Positions 16,735 to 25,531 of a stretch of 64,000 bases of DNA are shown piece after piece; within the stretch, counting starts at the first letter, position 1, and each line of letters begins with the position of its first letter. Below the pieces are notes generated by a model, which saw only the letters and a program-made list of their open reading frames with translations, searched no databases and was not told the DNA's origin. Source of the stretch: Loktanella sp. 5RATIMAR09. GTDB lineage: Bacteria > Pseudomonadota > Alphaproteobacteria > Rhodobacterales > Rhodobacteraceae. The DNA lies in assembly GCF_001419985.1 (NCBI RefSeq), contig NZ_LJAL01000001.1:496001-560000 (forward strand), written 5' to 3'. Both the position numbers and the translations under genes were made by a program.

Positions 16735-18015
16735 CTATGACATCAATATTGTGGATAACGCCCCTGCCATCACCTGTGCGCTGTCCAACATATCATCAAC
16801 GCCGATGTATTCGTCGGGCTTATGCGCCAGTTCCAATATCCCCGGCCCGTAGGCGATGCAGTTCTTGAGCTTACCGATCCGGTCGATGTGTTTTTGGTCG
16901 TAGGTGCCGGGCGATGCGACGAATTCGGCGGGTTTGCCCAGCACTTTCTCGATTTCCGCCGCGATCACTTGTACCACGGGGGCCTCTCGGTCGGTCATGC
17001 TGGGCAAGACGACGTTCATTTCGCGCAGGTCGTAGTCAAAGCGGTCACGGTTGGCTTTCAGTCCTTCGAGCAGGGCTTTCACCTCGCCGCGTACGTCGTC
17101 GATGTTTTCCTCGGCCAGAAAGCGCCGGTCGATCACGATGCGGCAACTGTCGGGCACACAGTGCGCGGGCAGGCCGGTGTAATCCGCCTCTTGTTCGGGT
17201 TGTCCGCCGTGGATCGAATTGATGTTCATTGTGGATGACCGCGCGCCTTCGGGCACGACGGGCATATCGGTATGCCGTGCGGCCATGGCGGGAAAGAGTT
17301 TATTTTCGAATTCATTCAGAACAGCGCCCATGTGCCGGACGGCGCAATCGCCCAGAAAGGGCATGGAGCCGTGGGCGATTTCGCCGAATGTCTCGATTTC
17401 CGCCCACCATCCGCCGCGATGGCCAAGGCAGACGCGGTCTTTGTTCAAAGGTTCGGGGATAATGACATGCTGCACGCGGGCTGGGTCGAAGTAGCCCTGT
17501 TCCGCCAGATAGGCGACGCCGCCATAGCCGCCGGATTCTTCGTCCGCTGTGCCCGAGATTTCGATGGCACCGGCAAAGGTGGGATAGGTCGCGAGAAAGG
17601 CCTCGGCGGCGATGATAGAGGCGGCAAGCCCGCCTTTCATGTCACAAGCGCCGCGTCCGTAGATTTTTCCGTCGATCAGTTCACCACCGAAGGGGTCTTT
17701 GGTCCAGCCATGGCCGACCTCGACCACATCCGTGTGGCTGTTGAAATGCACGCAATCGCCCGCGCGCCCACCTTCGTAGCGCGCGACGATGTTCCAGCGC
17801 GGGTATTTATCGCTATCGCCGGGGGTGCCGGTGGCGCGGATCAGTTCCGTTTCAAACCCCGACGCCCGCAACCGCCGGTCCAGATAGTCACAGATCGCGC
17901 GATAGTCGCGTCCCGGCGGGTTCAGCGTGGGGATGCGGATCAGATCTTGGGTCAGTGCGATCAGGTCGTCTCGCCGGTCGGTGATTGCGCGGGCAAGTTG
18001 CGTGTTCGTAGTCAT
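16735..18015 (-). CDS. M20 deacylase (ArgE/DapE/acetylornithine-deacetylase-like)
   Basis: A protein of 426 aa. Metal motifs are HFNSHTDVVEVG, GRGACDMKGG, and the catalytic pair in GTADEESGGYGG; HIIPEP-like and C-terminal ELAHKPDEYI follow. The family removes acyl groups from amino acids or cleaves dipeptides. As first gene of the operon with an oligopeptide importer and a P1 peptidase, it probably deacylates an imported N-acyl amino acid or peptide; an anabolic ArgE or DapE role is less likely in this setting. Confidence 0.82.
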   Translation of the reverse strand: MTTNTQLARAITDRRDDLIALTQDLIRIPTLNPPGRDYRAICDYLDRRLRASGFETELIRATGTPGDSDKYPRWNIVARYEGGRAGDCVHFNSHTDVVEVGHGWTKDPFGGELIDGKIYGRGACDMKGGLAASIIAAEAFLATYPTFAGAIEISGTADEESGGYGGVAYLAEQGYFDPARVQHVIIPEPLNKDRVCLGHRGGWWAEIETFGEIAHGSMPFLGDCAVRHMGAVLNEFENKLFPAMAARHTDMPVVPEGARSSTMNINSIHGGQPEQEADYTGLPAHCVPDSCRIVIDRRFLAEENIDDVRGEVKALLEGLKANRDRFDYDLREMNVVLPSMTDREAPVVQVIAAEIEKVLGKPAEFVASPGTYDQKHIDRIGKLKNCIAYGPGILELAHKPDEYIGVDDMLDSAQVMAGALSTILMS

Positions 18016-18145
18016 GGTTTGAGTATTCGTGTTTCCGGCGGAACAGACAATGGTGTGATTTTGAAATTACACAGTGTGGCCACAAAACAACCGCAGTGTA
18101 TCGCCATGTTGTATCGCGCCTGCTATGCCAAGGGGCCAATTTACG

Positions 18146-19099
18146 ATGGAGCGCAGACGCGTGGAATTGACGTCAGATATGAAGGTCGCGGTCCTGATCC
18201 CGTGCTATAACGAGGCCAAGCCAATTGGCACTGTCGTTGCCGACTTTCGCGCGGCGCTTCCTGATGCTGACATCTATGTCTACGACAACAACTCGACCGA
18301 CAACACAGCCGAGGTTGCCCGCGCGGCAGGGGCCATTGTGCGCATCGAAACCCAGCAGGGCAAAGGCAATGTGGTGCGCCGGATGTTTGCCGATATTGAT
18401 GCGGATGTTTACGTCATGGTGGATGGTGACAATACCTATGAGGCCAAGGCAGCCCCCGCGCTGATTGAAAAGCTGCTTGATGAAACGCTTGATATGGTGA
18501 GCGGGTGTCGTGTGACCGAAATTCAAGAGGCTTACCGTCCGGGGCACCGTTTCGGGAACTGGATGCTGACCGGCCTTGTTGCCGGTATTTTTGGCAAGCG
18601 TACCAAGGATATGTTAACCGGTTACCGCGTCTTTTCGCGTCGCTTTGTGAAATCCTTTCCGGCACTGTCGCGCGGGTTCGAGATTGAGACCGAGTTGACC
18701 GTTCACGCGCTTGAACTGCGCATGCCGATTGCTGACGTGGATACCGCTTATGTCGACCGGCTGCCCGGCTCTGACAGCAAACTGAACACGATCCGCGACG
18801 GGTTTCGCATTCTGAAAATGATTGTTTTGCTCGTGAAAGAAGAGCGCCCCTTTGCCTTTTTTGGCGGCGTTGGCGTGTTTTTGGGGCTGCTTTCGCTGGT
18901 CCTTGGCGGGCCTGTCGTTGTCGAGTTTGTGGAAACGGGTCTCGTGCCGCGGTTTCCTACGGCGATCTTGGCCTCGGCAATTATGGTGATCGCCGTTCTC
19001 TCCGTGATTACAGGTCTGATCCTTGATACCGTGACGCTGGGGCGCCGCGAAATGAAGCGGATGGCCTATCTGGCCTTGGCCGCACCATCACGGCGCTAG
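18146..19099 (+). CDS. Family 2 glycosyltransferase, DPM1/GtrB-like
   Basis: About 317 aa. GT-A domain: AVLIPCYNEAKPIGTVVADF, YVYDNNSTDNTAEVA, VMVDGDNTYEA (DxD-like), MLTGYRVFSRRFVKSFP and FEIETELTVHAL. Two C-terminal membrane helices lie at about residues 240-300. It would move a sugar from a nucleotide donor to a polyprenyl phosphate on the cytosolic face. The start is either ATG 18146 (AAGGGG upstream) or ATG 18179. A GtrA-like gene starts five bases after it, which supports a GtrB role. Confidence 0.82.
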   Translation: MERRRVELTSDMKVAVLIPCYNEAKPIGTVVADFRAALPDADIYVYDNNSTDNTAEVARAAGAIVRIETQQGKGNVVRRMFADIDADVYVMVDGDNTYEAKAAPALIEKLLDETLDMVSGCRVTEIQEAYRPGHRFGNWMLTGLVAGIFGKRTKDMLTGYRVFSRRFVKSFPALSRGFEIETELTVHALELRMPIADVDTAYVDRLPGSDSKLNTIRDGFRILKMIVLLVKEERPFAFFGGVGVFLGLLSLVLGGPVVVEFVETGLVPRFPTAILASAIMVIAVLSVITGLILDTVTLGRREMKRMAYLALAAPSRR

Positions 19100-19104
19100 G
19101 ACCG

Positions 19105-19500
19105 ATGCGTTCCGAACTCATCGCGCAGATGCTGCGCTTTGGTGCGGTTGGCGGCGTTGGTTTTGTTGTTGATGGCGGGCTGCTGTGGCTGCTGATCGGC
19201 CTTGATTTCAACCCCTATCTCGCGCGCGCACTGTCCTTTCCTATCGCTGTCGTGGTGACATGGGCGTTGAACCGCAACTGGACGTTTCGCGCGACGCGTG
19301 ATGCAAGCAGGCAGGGCCAGTTCCGGCGATACTTTGGGGTTCAGGTCGTCGGGAGCCTGACCAACTATGCGGTTTATTCCGCTGTTATTGCTGTGTTCGG
19401 GGCAACATCGCTTACCATTTTCACGGGTTTTGCGCTGGGCTCTTTTGTCGGATCGCTTCTCAACTTTTTCGGGGCGCGCTACGTGGCGTTTCGGGCCTGA
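19105..19500 (+). CDS. GtrA-family membrane protein
   Basis: A protein of 131 aa with four membrane helices. Family motifs: LRFGAVGGVGFVVDGGLLWL, WALNRNWTFRA and NFFGARYVAFRA. GtrA proteins are proposed flippases for polyprenyl-phosphate-linked sugars. It sits between a GtrB-like transferase and a large GT-C-like membrane protein, the usual three-part layout. Confidence 0.88.
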   Translation: MRSELIAQMLRFGAVGGVGFVVDGGLLWLLIGLDFNPYLARALSFPIAVVVTWALNRNWTFRATRDASRQGQFRRYFGVQVVGSLTNYAVYSAVIAVFGATSLTIFTGFALGSFVGSLLNFFGARYVAFRA

Positions 19501-19614
19501 GCATGATGACTATGGGCAACAGGCAAGGCTATGGCGCGGAGAAGATTGCCATTGTTTTGTTGCCAGAATGTGAAAGACTCCTTGCCGATGCCGCATGCTG
19601 AGTGATTGATAAAA

Positions 19615-21399
19615 ATGAAGTCCGTCCCCTTGTTGAAATTCTGTCAGGAACGGCCACTATTCGTCGTGCTCTTTGGCGCGATCACGATAGCGATTGTGAA
19701 AGCTGTCGTTGATGGCCTCAAGATGGAGGATAACTTCATTTCAATGGGCAATGACGACATCATGCGTCTGGTCATGGTGCGCGACTGGCTTGCCGGCCAA
19801 AGCTGGTTTGATACCACACAATACCGGTTGATGCCGCCCGAGGGCGTCCTGATTCATTGGTCCCGCTATATTGACGCGGGGATTGCTGCATTCATTGTGC
19901 CGTTTTCGTATTTTATGCCAATGGAAAAGGCTGAATTGATCGGGACGGCGATCTGGCCAACGGTCATCCTGATCCTGACACTTCTTGTCGTGGGGTTTGG
20001 GACCAAGCGGATTTTTGGTCCGATTGCAGCATCTTTCGCGGTCCTGTGCACGATCTTGTGGCCATTGCTGAGCGATCTTCATTCACAAGCCGGAAATCTG
20101 GACCACCACAACATTCAAATCCTGATGATTGTTATCTTTGTCTACGCGGTTGTTTGGCCGGACCGGCCGATTTCTGCAGGGATTTCCGGGGGGCTTGCTG
20201 CGGCTTTCGCGCTTGCGACGGGTTTGGAAAGCCTGCTTTTCATCGTGGCGGGAAGCATGGTGCTCTACGGGCGTTGCGTATTTGACCCAAGGCCCGAGAC
20301 ACAGCGTCTCTTGATCGCTTTCAGCCTCGCCTTGGCGATGGGGAGCCTTGTTTTCTGGCTTGGTATCACTGCACCTGCTTTGCGTGCCATGCCGGTCTGC
20401 GACCAGTTGGGCACCCCGATGCTGAGCGTGATTGCCGTCGCAGTTGTTGCGGCAATTGCGCCTTTGGCGTTGCGCGGTCGCATGGCTGGTGTGGCGTTTC
20501 AGGTTGGTGCAACGGCGTGTGTTGCGGTGATCGGTCTCGCGGTTGCCTGGCCTTTGGTTGGCCCTTGTATTCGTGGGCCCTACGGCGATCTGCCGCCGGA
20601 ACTGCAAGAAATGATCGCCACGCGTATCACCGAAGCAAAACCTTTTCCCATCTACATACAGACCCATAGTGCTGCTGCGCTCGCTTTCATAGTTCCGGTG
20701 ATTACGGCACTCAGCGCCGGAATTCTGCTTTGGTGGTCGCGGCGTGGTGCTGCAGGAACCGGTCAAACGGAAAATGCGATTCTGGGGCAGTTGTTGGTTC
20801 TTGGGGTATTCGGTGTCGGTCTTCTGTTCTTGCAAATGCGGACGGTGTATATGGCGGCGTCAGTGGTGCCAGCCATCGGTGGACTTTGCATTGCTGTCTT
20901 GCTGAACGGCTATCTGCGCACACGTCACCCCGCCAGAGCCGCTCTTTTGTTTCTTGTGGCAATTGGCATCAGCGCACCGCAACTGGTCTTGGCGCCGTTG
21001 TGGCCGGATAACAGGGAAAATGCGACCCAAAGAGAGGGTGCCAAATGCCGCAACTATGAAACGTTGCTGGCATTGAATGACATCCCGCCCGCTGTGATCC
21101 TCAACAGCACGAACATGGGTGCGCCTTTGCTTTGGGTGACCCATCACAGCACGCTCGCAGCGCCCTATCATCGGAGCCCTGATGCTTTCATGAATGGTGT
21201 TTTGGGCTTTGATCTGGAAGAGGCGGCGTTTGAGGAACTTGCACGAAATCAGGGGGCGACACATGTTTTGCTTTGTGCAGGTCAGACATATGTCAGCGAT
21301 TTTCTGACCGGACTGGCGGCGGGTGAGGTTTCTGTTGCGTGGTTGCGCCCTGTCGCCTTGCGCAATGAGGACCAGCTGCTTTTTGCGTTGCAGGATTAG
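19615..21399 (+). CDS. Large membrane protein, GT-C/STT3-like glycosyltransferase candidate
   Basis: A protein of 594 aa with about 11-12 membrane helices and a soluble C-terminal part of about 110 residues. After the first helix comes an acidic loop GNDDIMRLVMVRDWLAGQSW with paired Asp, and a second loop has GNLDHHNIQ. Both resemble the metal and acceptor loops of GT-C enzymes (STT3/PglB, PMT). The ATG at 19615 is preferred over a TTG at 19606. With the preceding GtrB- and GtrA-like genes it would transfer the flipped sugar to a periplasmic acceptor, perhaps lipopolysaccharide or a protein. Assignment rests on topology and short motifs. Confidence 0.6.
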   Translation: MKSVPLLKFCQERPLFVVLFGAITIAIVKAVVDGLKMEDNFISMGNDDIMRLVMVRDWLAGQSWFDTTQYRLMPPEGVLIHWSRYIDAGIAAFIVPFSYFMPMEKAELIGTAIWPTVILILTLLVVGFGTKRIFGPIAASFAVLCTILWPLLSDLHSQAGNLDHHNIQILMIVIFVYAVVWPDRPISAGISGGLAAAFALATGLESLLFIVAGSMVLYGRCVFDPRPETQRLLIAFSLALAMGSLVFWLGITAPALRAMPVCDQLGTPMLSVIAVAVVAAIAPLALRGRMAGVAFQVGATACVAVIGLAVAWPLVGPCIRGPYGDLPPELQEMIATRITEAKPFPIYIQTHSAAALAFIVPVITALSAGILLWWSRRGAAGTGQTENAILGQLLVLGVFGVGLLFLQMRTVYMAASVVPAIGGLCIAVLLNGYLRTRHPARAALLFLVAIGISAPQLVLAPLWPDNRENATQREGAKCRNYETLLALNDIPPAVILNSTNMGAPLLWVTHHSTLAAPYHRSPDAFMNGVLGFDLEEAAFEELARNQGATHVLLCAGQTYVSDFLTGLAAGEVSVAWLRPVALRNEDQLLFALQD

Positions 21400-21504
21400 C
21401 CCGCGCACTCATCCCGTCGTTTTTGGCTCAGTACCGCGTGAAATGTCATTGCGCTTGGCGCGTGTCGGTCGTTTAGATGTGCGCCAGACGTAGGGCGGGA
21501 TTGC

Positions 21505-23508
21505 ATGACATATTTGTTGGGTGTCGACACTGGCGGCACATATACCGATGCGGTGATTATTGATGAAGCACAGGACAAGGTGCTTGGGTCCGCCAAGGCG
21601 CTGACCTCGCGGCCTGATCTGGCTGTCGGTGTCGGAGCGGCCATTGATGCAGCGATTGCGCAGGCTGCGGTCAAACCTGCTGATATTGCGATGGTATCGC
21701 TTTCGACCACCCTTGCGACGAACGCCCTTGTCGAGGGACAGGGTGGCAGAATTGCGCTGGTTGCCATCGGTTTTGATGATGCCGATCTTGCGCGCGCAGG
21801 TTTGACCGATGCGCTGCGTGGCGATCCGGTGATCCGGCTTGCGGGCGGTCATAACCATGCAGGCGGCGAGGTGGCGCCGCTTGATCTTGCGGCCTTGCAC
21901 GCAGCCCTTGCCGATCTTGACGGGGGCATAACAGGTTTTGCCGTTGCTGCCAGTTTCGCAACACGCAACCCTGCCCACGAAATCGTTGTGCGTGAGGCGT
22001 TGCGGGTTGCCACAGGCCAGCCTGTCAGTTGTTCGCATGAATTGAGCCAGGCACTTGGTGGGCCGAAACGGGCGCTGACGGCGGTTCTGAACGCGCGCCT
22101 GATCGGGATGCTGGACCGTTTGATCACCGCATGCGAGGCGCATTTGGCCGCCGTGGGTATCACGGCGCGCCTGATGGTTGTGCGCGGGGATGGTGCTTTG
22201 GTCTCTGCCGGTCTGGCGCGGGAAAAACCGATCGAGACAATCCTGAGCGGGCCTGCCGCATCTATTGCCGGTGCCAGTTGGCTGACGGGCGAAACCGATG
22301 CTCTGGTCAGCGACATCGGCGGTACGACAACAGACGTTTGTTTGCTGCGCGATGGCCGCCCCAAGATTGATCCGCAGGGTGCGCGTGTTGGTCCCTTCCG
22401 TACAATGGTCGAGGCGGTGGCAATGCGCACGACGGGCCTTGGCGGCGACAGCGAGGTGCATGTGGTCGAGGGGCTGCACGGCGGGCTGCGGTTGGGTCCG
22501 CGCCGGTTGATGCCGGTCTCTTTGGCCGCGCAGCAGTTCCCCGACTTGGTCCATGCTGTTCTGGATCGCGCTCTGGCGCAGGATATTCCGGCGCCAGATG
22601 GCGGGCAGTTTGTGATCCCGCTCTGGCAGGATATGCCAGCGGGTTTGGACAAGCGCGAACAGGTTGTGGCGGCGCGTCTGGCTGAGGGGCCGTTGCGCCT
22701 TGGACATGCGGTACAGTCGCGGATGGAAAGCCCCGCGTTGGGGCGGCTGGTCGAGCGGGGGCTTGCAATTCTTGCCGGGGTGACGCCCTCTGATGCGTCG
22801 CATGTTCTGGGGTTGGTGGACGCATGGGATGCGCAGGCGGCCGAGAAAGCGTTGACGCTTTTTGCACGCAGGCGGACCGGTGCAGGGACGCGGGTGGCAG
22901 AAAACGCGCAGGTGCTCGCACGGCAGATCATCGATCAACTGACGGCGCAAACGGTGGATTGTCTGTTGCAGGCAGCATTCGCCGAGGATGATCTGGACTG
23001 GTCCGATCCCGCAACACTCGCGCAGCACCCGCTGAGCATGGCGGGGCTGGACCGACACAATGGCGTGGTGCAGATGCAGCTATCGTTGGGCGTGCCTGTC
23101 ATCGGTCTGGGGGCCTCTGCTGCGGCCTATTATGGCGCGGTTGGTGACCGTCTTGGTTCGCGGATGGTACTGCCGGATCACGGTGGTGTGGCCAATGCGA
23201 TTGGTGCGGTTGTGGGGCAGGTGCGGATGCAGGCCACGGGGACCGTAACAAGTGCGGGTGAAGGATCTTTTGCTGTTCATCTGCCCGATGGCCCCAAGAT
23301 GTTCGCAAATCGTGAAGAAGCGCTGGGCGTTCTGGAAACGGCCCTGCGGCAAGAGGCCGAAGGTTTGGTGCGCGCGTCAGGGGTCGAGGAAATCCGCTTT
23401 TCCGTGTCGCGCGATATTTCTGAAATCACTGTTGAAAACAGGGCTATGTTTATCGAGGCCACGTTGCGTGTCGAGGCAAGCGGACGCCCGCGTATCGCAA
23501 ATGGATAG
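21505..23508 (+). CDS. Hydantoinase/oxoprolinase-family protein, HyuA type (stand-alone)
   Basis: A protein of 667 aa. An ASKHA nucleotide-binding domain at the N-terminus (LLGVDTGGTYTDAVIIDEAQ, STTLATNALVEG) is followed by SGPAASIAGASWL and the second phosphate motif VSDIGGTTTDVCLL. These are the marks of the HyuA/5-oxoprolinase A family, which uses ATP to open lactam or hydantoin rings. No hyuB partner lies beside it, so the substrate and even ring-opening activity are open. Its relation to the dihydropyrimidinase operon 18 kb away is unknown. Confidence 0.8.
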   Translation: MTYLLGVDTGGTYTDAVIIDEAQDKVLGSAKALTSRPDLAVGVGAAIDAAIAQAAVKPADIAMVSLSTTLATNALVEGQGGRIALVAIGFDDADLARAGLTDALRGDPVIRLAGGHNHAGGEVAPLDLAALHAALADLDGGITGFAVAASFATRNPAHEIVVREALRVATGQPVSCSHELSQALGGPKRALTAVLNARLIGMLDRLITACEAHLAAVGITARLMVVRGDGALVSAGLAREKPIETILSGPAASIAGASWLTGETDALVSDIGGTTTDVCLLRDGRPKIDPQGARVGPFRTMVEAVAMRTTGLGGDSEVHVVEGLHGGLRLGPRRLMPVSLAAQQFPDLVHAVLDRALAQDIPAPDGGQFVIPLWQDMPAGLDKREQVVAARLAEGPLRLGHAVQSRMESPALGRLVERGLAILAGVTPSDASHVLGLVDAWDAQAAEKALTLFARRRTGAGTRVAENAQVLARQIIDQLTAQTVDCLLQAAFAEDDLDWSDPATLAQHPLSMAGLDRHNGVVQMQLSLGVPVIGLGASAAAYYGAVGDRLGSRMVLPDHGGVANAIGAVVGQVRMQATGTVTSAGEGSFAVHLPDGPKMFANREEALGVLETALRQEAEGLVRASGVEEIRFSVSRDISEITVENRAMFIEATLRVEASGRPRIANG

Positions 23509-23609
23509 GTCATTTGTGTCAGACTTCTCTTGATCTTTCACATTGTTGTCAGGCTGATTGCGCCAAGGGGTTGCATCGGTCACAACAAACCATCTTGAGA
23601 GGAAACCAG

Positions 23610-24218
23610 ATGCTCGACCGTTATGCGCGTCAGTTGATTGACCCACCGTTGAACCAGATCGGTCGCGGGCTGGCGGCGCGTGGGTGTAGTGCGGACGGTG
23701 TCACACTGATCGGGCTTGCGCTTGGGCTGTTTGCCGCGCTTTTGATCGCATTGGGCCAGTTTGGTTGGGCTTTGGTGCCGCTCTTGGCCAGCCGTCTGGC
23801 CGATGGCCTTGACGGTGCCGTGGCGCGGGCAACGCGGAAAACGGATTTTGGCGGATATCTTGATATTGCTGCGGATTTCTTGTTCTACGGGGCAATTCCA
23901 ATGGCTTTTGTTATCTACGACCCTGCCGCAAACGGCGCTGCCGGGGCTTTCCTTCTCGCCGCGTTCTATTTCAACGGGACCAGCTTTCTGGGCTACGCGA
24001 TCCTTGCCGAAAAGCATGGGCATAAGACCGATCTGCAGGGGCAGAAGACGCTCTACTATTCCAACGGGCTTCTGGAAGGGACGGAAACGATCGTCTTCTT
24101 CGTTCTTCTTTGCCTTTTTGAAACTTTCTTCGCGCCACTTGCGTGGGTCTTTGGAAGCTTGTGCTTCGCAACAGCGATCCTGCGCATACTCGCCGCCAAA
24201 CGCATTTACACGACATAA
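23610..24218 (+). CDS. ynjF: CDP-alcohol phosphatidyltransferase, YnjF-like
   Basis: A protein of 202 aa, about five to six membrane helices. The catalytic signature is ADGLDGAVARATRKTDFG followed by GYLDIAADF, giving the four Asp that hold metal and the CDP-linked donor. The gap between the AR and G residues is one shorter than in PgsA, as in other YnjF-like members. It lies 12 bases before ynjB-like, ynjC-like and ynjD-like genes, the same set as the E. coli ynj cluster. It would make a phospholipid or lipid precursor; the alcohol substrate is unknown. Confidence 0.82.
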   Translation: MLDRYARQLIDPPLNQIGRGLAARGCSADGVTLIGLALGLFAALLIALGQFGWALVPLLASRLADGLDGAVARATRKTDFGGYLDIAADFLFYGAIPMAFVIYDPAANGAAGAFLLAAFYFNGTSFLGYAILAEKHGHKTDLQGQKTLYYSNGLLEGTETIVFFVLLCLFETFFAPLAWVFGSLCFATAILRILAAKRIYTT

Positions 24219-24230
24219 AGGACCTAACAT

Positions 24231-25430
24231 ATGAAACATCTCGCCATTCTGGCAGCTTTGCTCGCCCCGGTTCCCGCGCTTGCAGATATTGACCCCAGCA
24301 ATTGGGATGCCGTCACCGCCGAGGCCCAAGGTCAAACGGTGTTCTGGAACGCATGGGGCGGATCGACGACGACCAATGACTTTATTGCGTGGGTCGGTGA
24401 GCGCGTGATGGAAGAGTACGGTGTCACGCTCGAGCATGTGAAGCTGACAGATACCGCCGATGCGGTCACGCGCGTGCTCTCTGAAAAGCAGGCGGGCGAA
24501 GATGATGACGGCGCGATCGACATGATCTGGATCAACGGCGCGAATTTCGCGTCTATGAAAGAGGCCGATCTGCTGTTTGGCCCCTATGCCGAGCAGCTAC
24601 CGAACTGGGCCCTTGTCGATGTTGAAGGCAAGACCGTACAAACCGATTTTACCGTGCCGACGGAAGGGTATGAGAGCCCATGGGCGATGGCGCAGGTCGT
24701 GTTTGTGCATGATACCGCGGATATGCCGGAACGTCTGGGGTCCATGCAGGCCTTGCTGGAATGGACCCAAGCCAACCCCGGGCGGTTCAGCTATCCACAG
24801 CCGCCGGATTTCCTTGGTACGACATTCCTCAAACAGGTTTTGGTCGATATTCTGCCTGATCCATCCGTGCTGGCCGTGCCCGCCACGGATGAGAACTATG
24901 CAGATATTACGGCCCCGCTTTGGGCCTATATGGACGAACTGACGCCGAACCTGTGGCGTGAGGGCAAGGCCTATCCGCCGACCGGTACAGCCATGTTCCC
25001 GCTGATTGCGGACGGAGAGCTGGATTTGTCGATCTCCTTTAGCCCCGGTGCGGCGTCGACGGCGATTGCAAACAATGAACTGCCGCCAAGCGTGCGGACC
25101 TTCGTGTTGGACAAAGGCACCATCGGGAACGCATCGTTTGTGGCGGTGCCCTACAATTCGGGGTCCAAGGCCGGCGCGATGGTGGTTGCCAATTTTCTGA
25201 TGTCGCCAGAGGCACAGGCGCGCGCGCAGGATCCTGCGATCCTTGGCTATGGGACCGTGTTGAACATGGATGCTTTGTCGGATGATGATCGTGCGTTGTT
25301 TGATGCGCTAGAACTTGGTGTTGCGACATTGACCCCCGCCGAGTTGGGCACAGTGCAGGATGAACCACACCCAAGCTGGGCCACACGGATCGCGGATGAC
25401 TGGGTCACACGCTACGGTGTTTCGCAGTAG
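24231..25430 (+). CDS. ynjB: ABC transporter substrate-binding protein, YnjB-like
   Basis: A protein of 399 aa with a signal peptide (MKHLAILAALLAPVPALA). The mature part has YnjB-family features, FWNAWGGSTTTNDFIAWVG near the start and IDMIWINGANFASMKEADLL, typical of family-1-like receptors. Periplasmic. It is followed by a two-arm palindromic repeat and then the permease. The ligand is not established for the family; thiamine and polyamines have been suggested for relatives. Confidence 0.83.
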   Translation: MKHLAILAALLAPVPALADIDPSNWDAVTAEAQGQTVFWNAWGGSTTTNDFIAWVGERVMEEYGVTLEHVKLTDTADAVTRVLSEKQAGEDDDGAIDMIWINGANFASMKEADLLFGPYAEQLPNWALVDVEGKTVQTDFTVPTEGYESPWAMAQVVFVHDTADMPERLGSMQALLEWTQANPGRFSYPQPPDFLGTTFLKQVLVDILPDPSVLAVPATDENYADITAPLWAYMDELTPNLWREGKAYPPTGTAMFPLIADGELDLSISFSPGAASTAIANNELPPSVRTFVLDKGTIGNASFVAVPYNSGSKAGAMVVANFLMSPEAQARAQDPAILGYGTVLNMDALSDDDRALFDALELGVATLTPAELGTVQDEPHPSWATRIADDWVTRYGVSQ

Positions 25431-25450
25431 CCTGTGTCGGACCTAAGTGA

Positions 25451-25521
25451 ACGCAGCCCCCGACATGATCCGGGGCCTTGCCGTGGCAGTGGGAGGTCCC
25501 GGATCACGTCCGGGACTGCGT
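25451..25521. repeat. Palindromic repeat, copy E (two arms)
   Basis: Two arms like copy A: GCAGCCCCCGACATGATCCG on the left and GAGGTCCCGGATCACGTCCG on the right, separated by a short loop. It fills the gap between the ynjB-like and ynjC-like genes, 18 kb from the other copies. Confidence 0.78.
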
Positions 25522-25531
25522 CGCACCAGAT

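Noticed and set aside
2326..23508. HyuA (21505) as a partner of the dihydropyrimidinase operon
   Set aside because: It is 14 kb or more from that operon, on its own, without the RutR box, and belongs to an unrelated ATP-dependent family.
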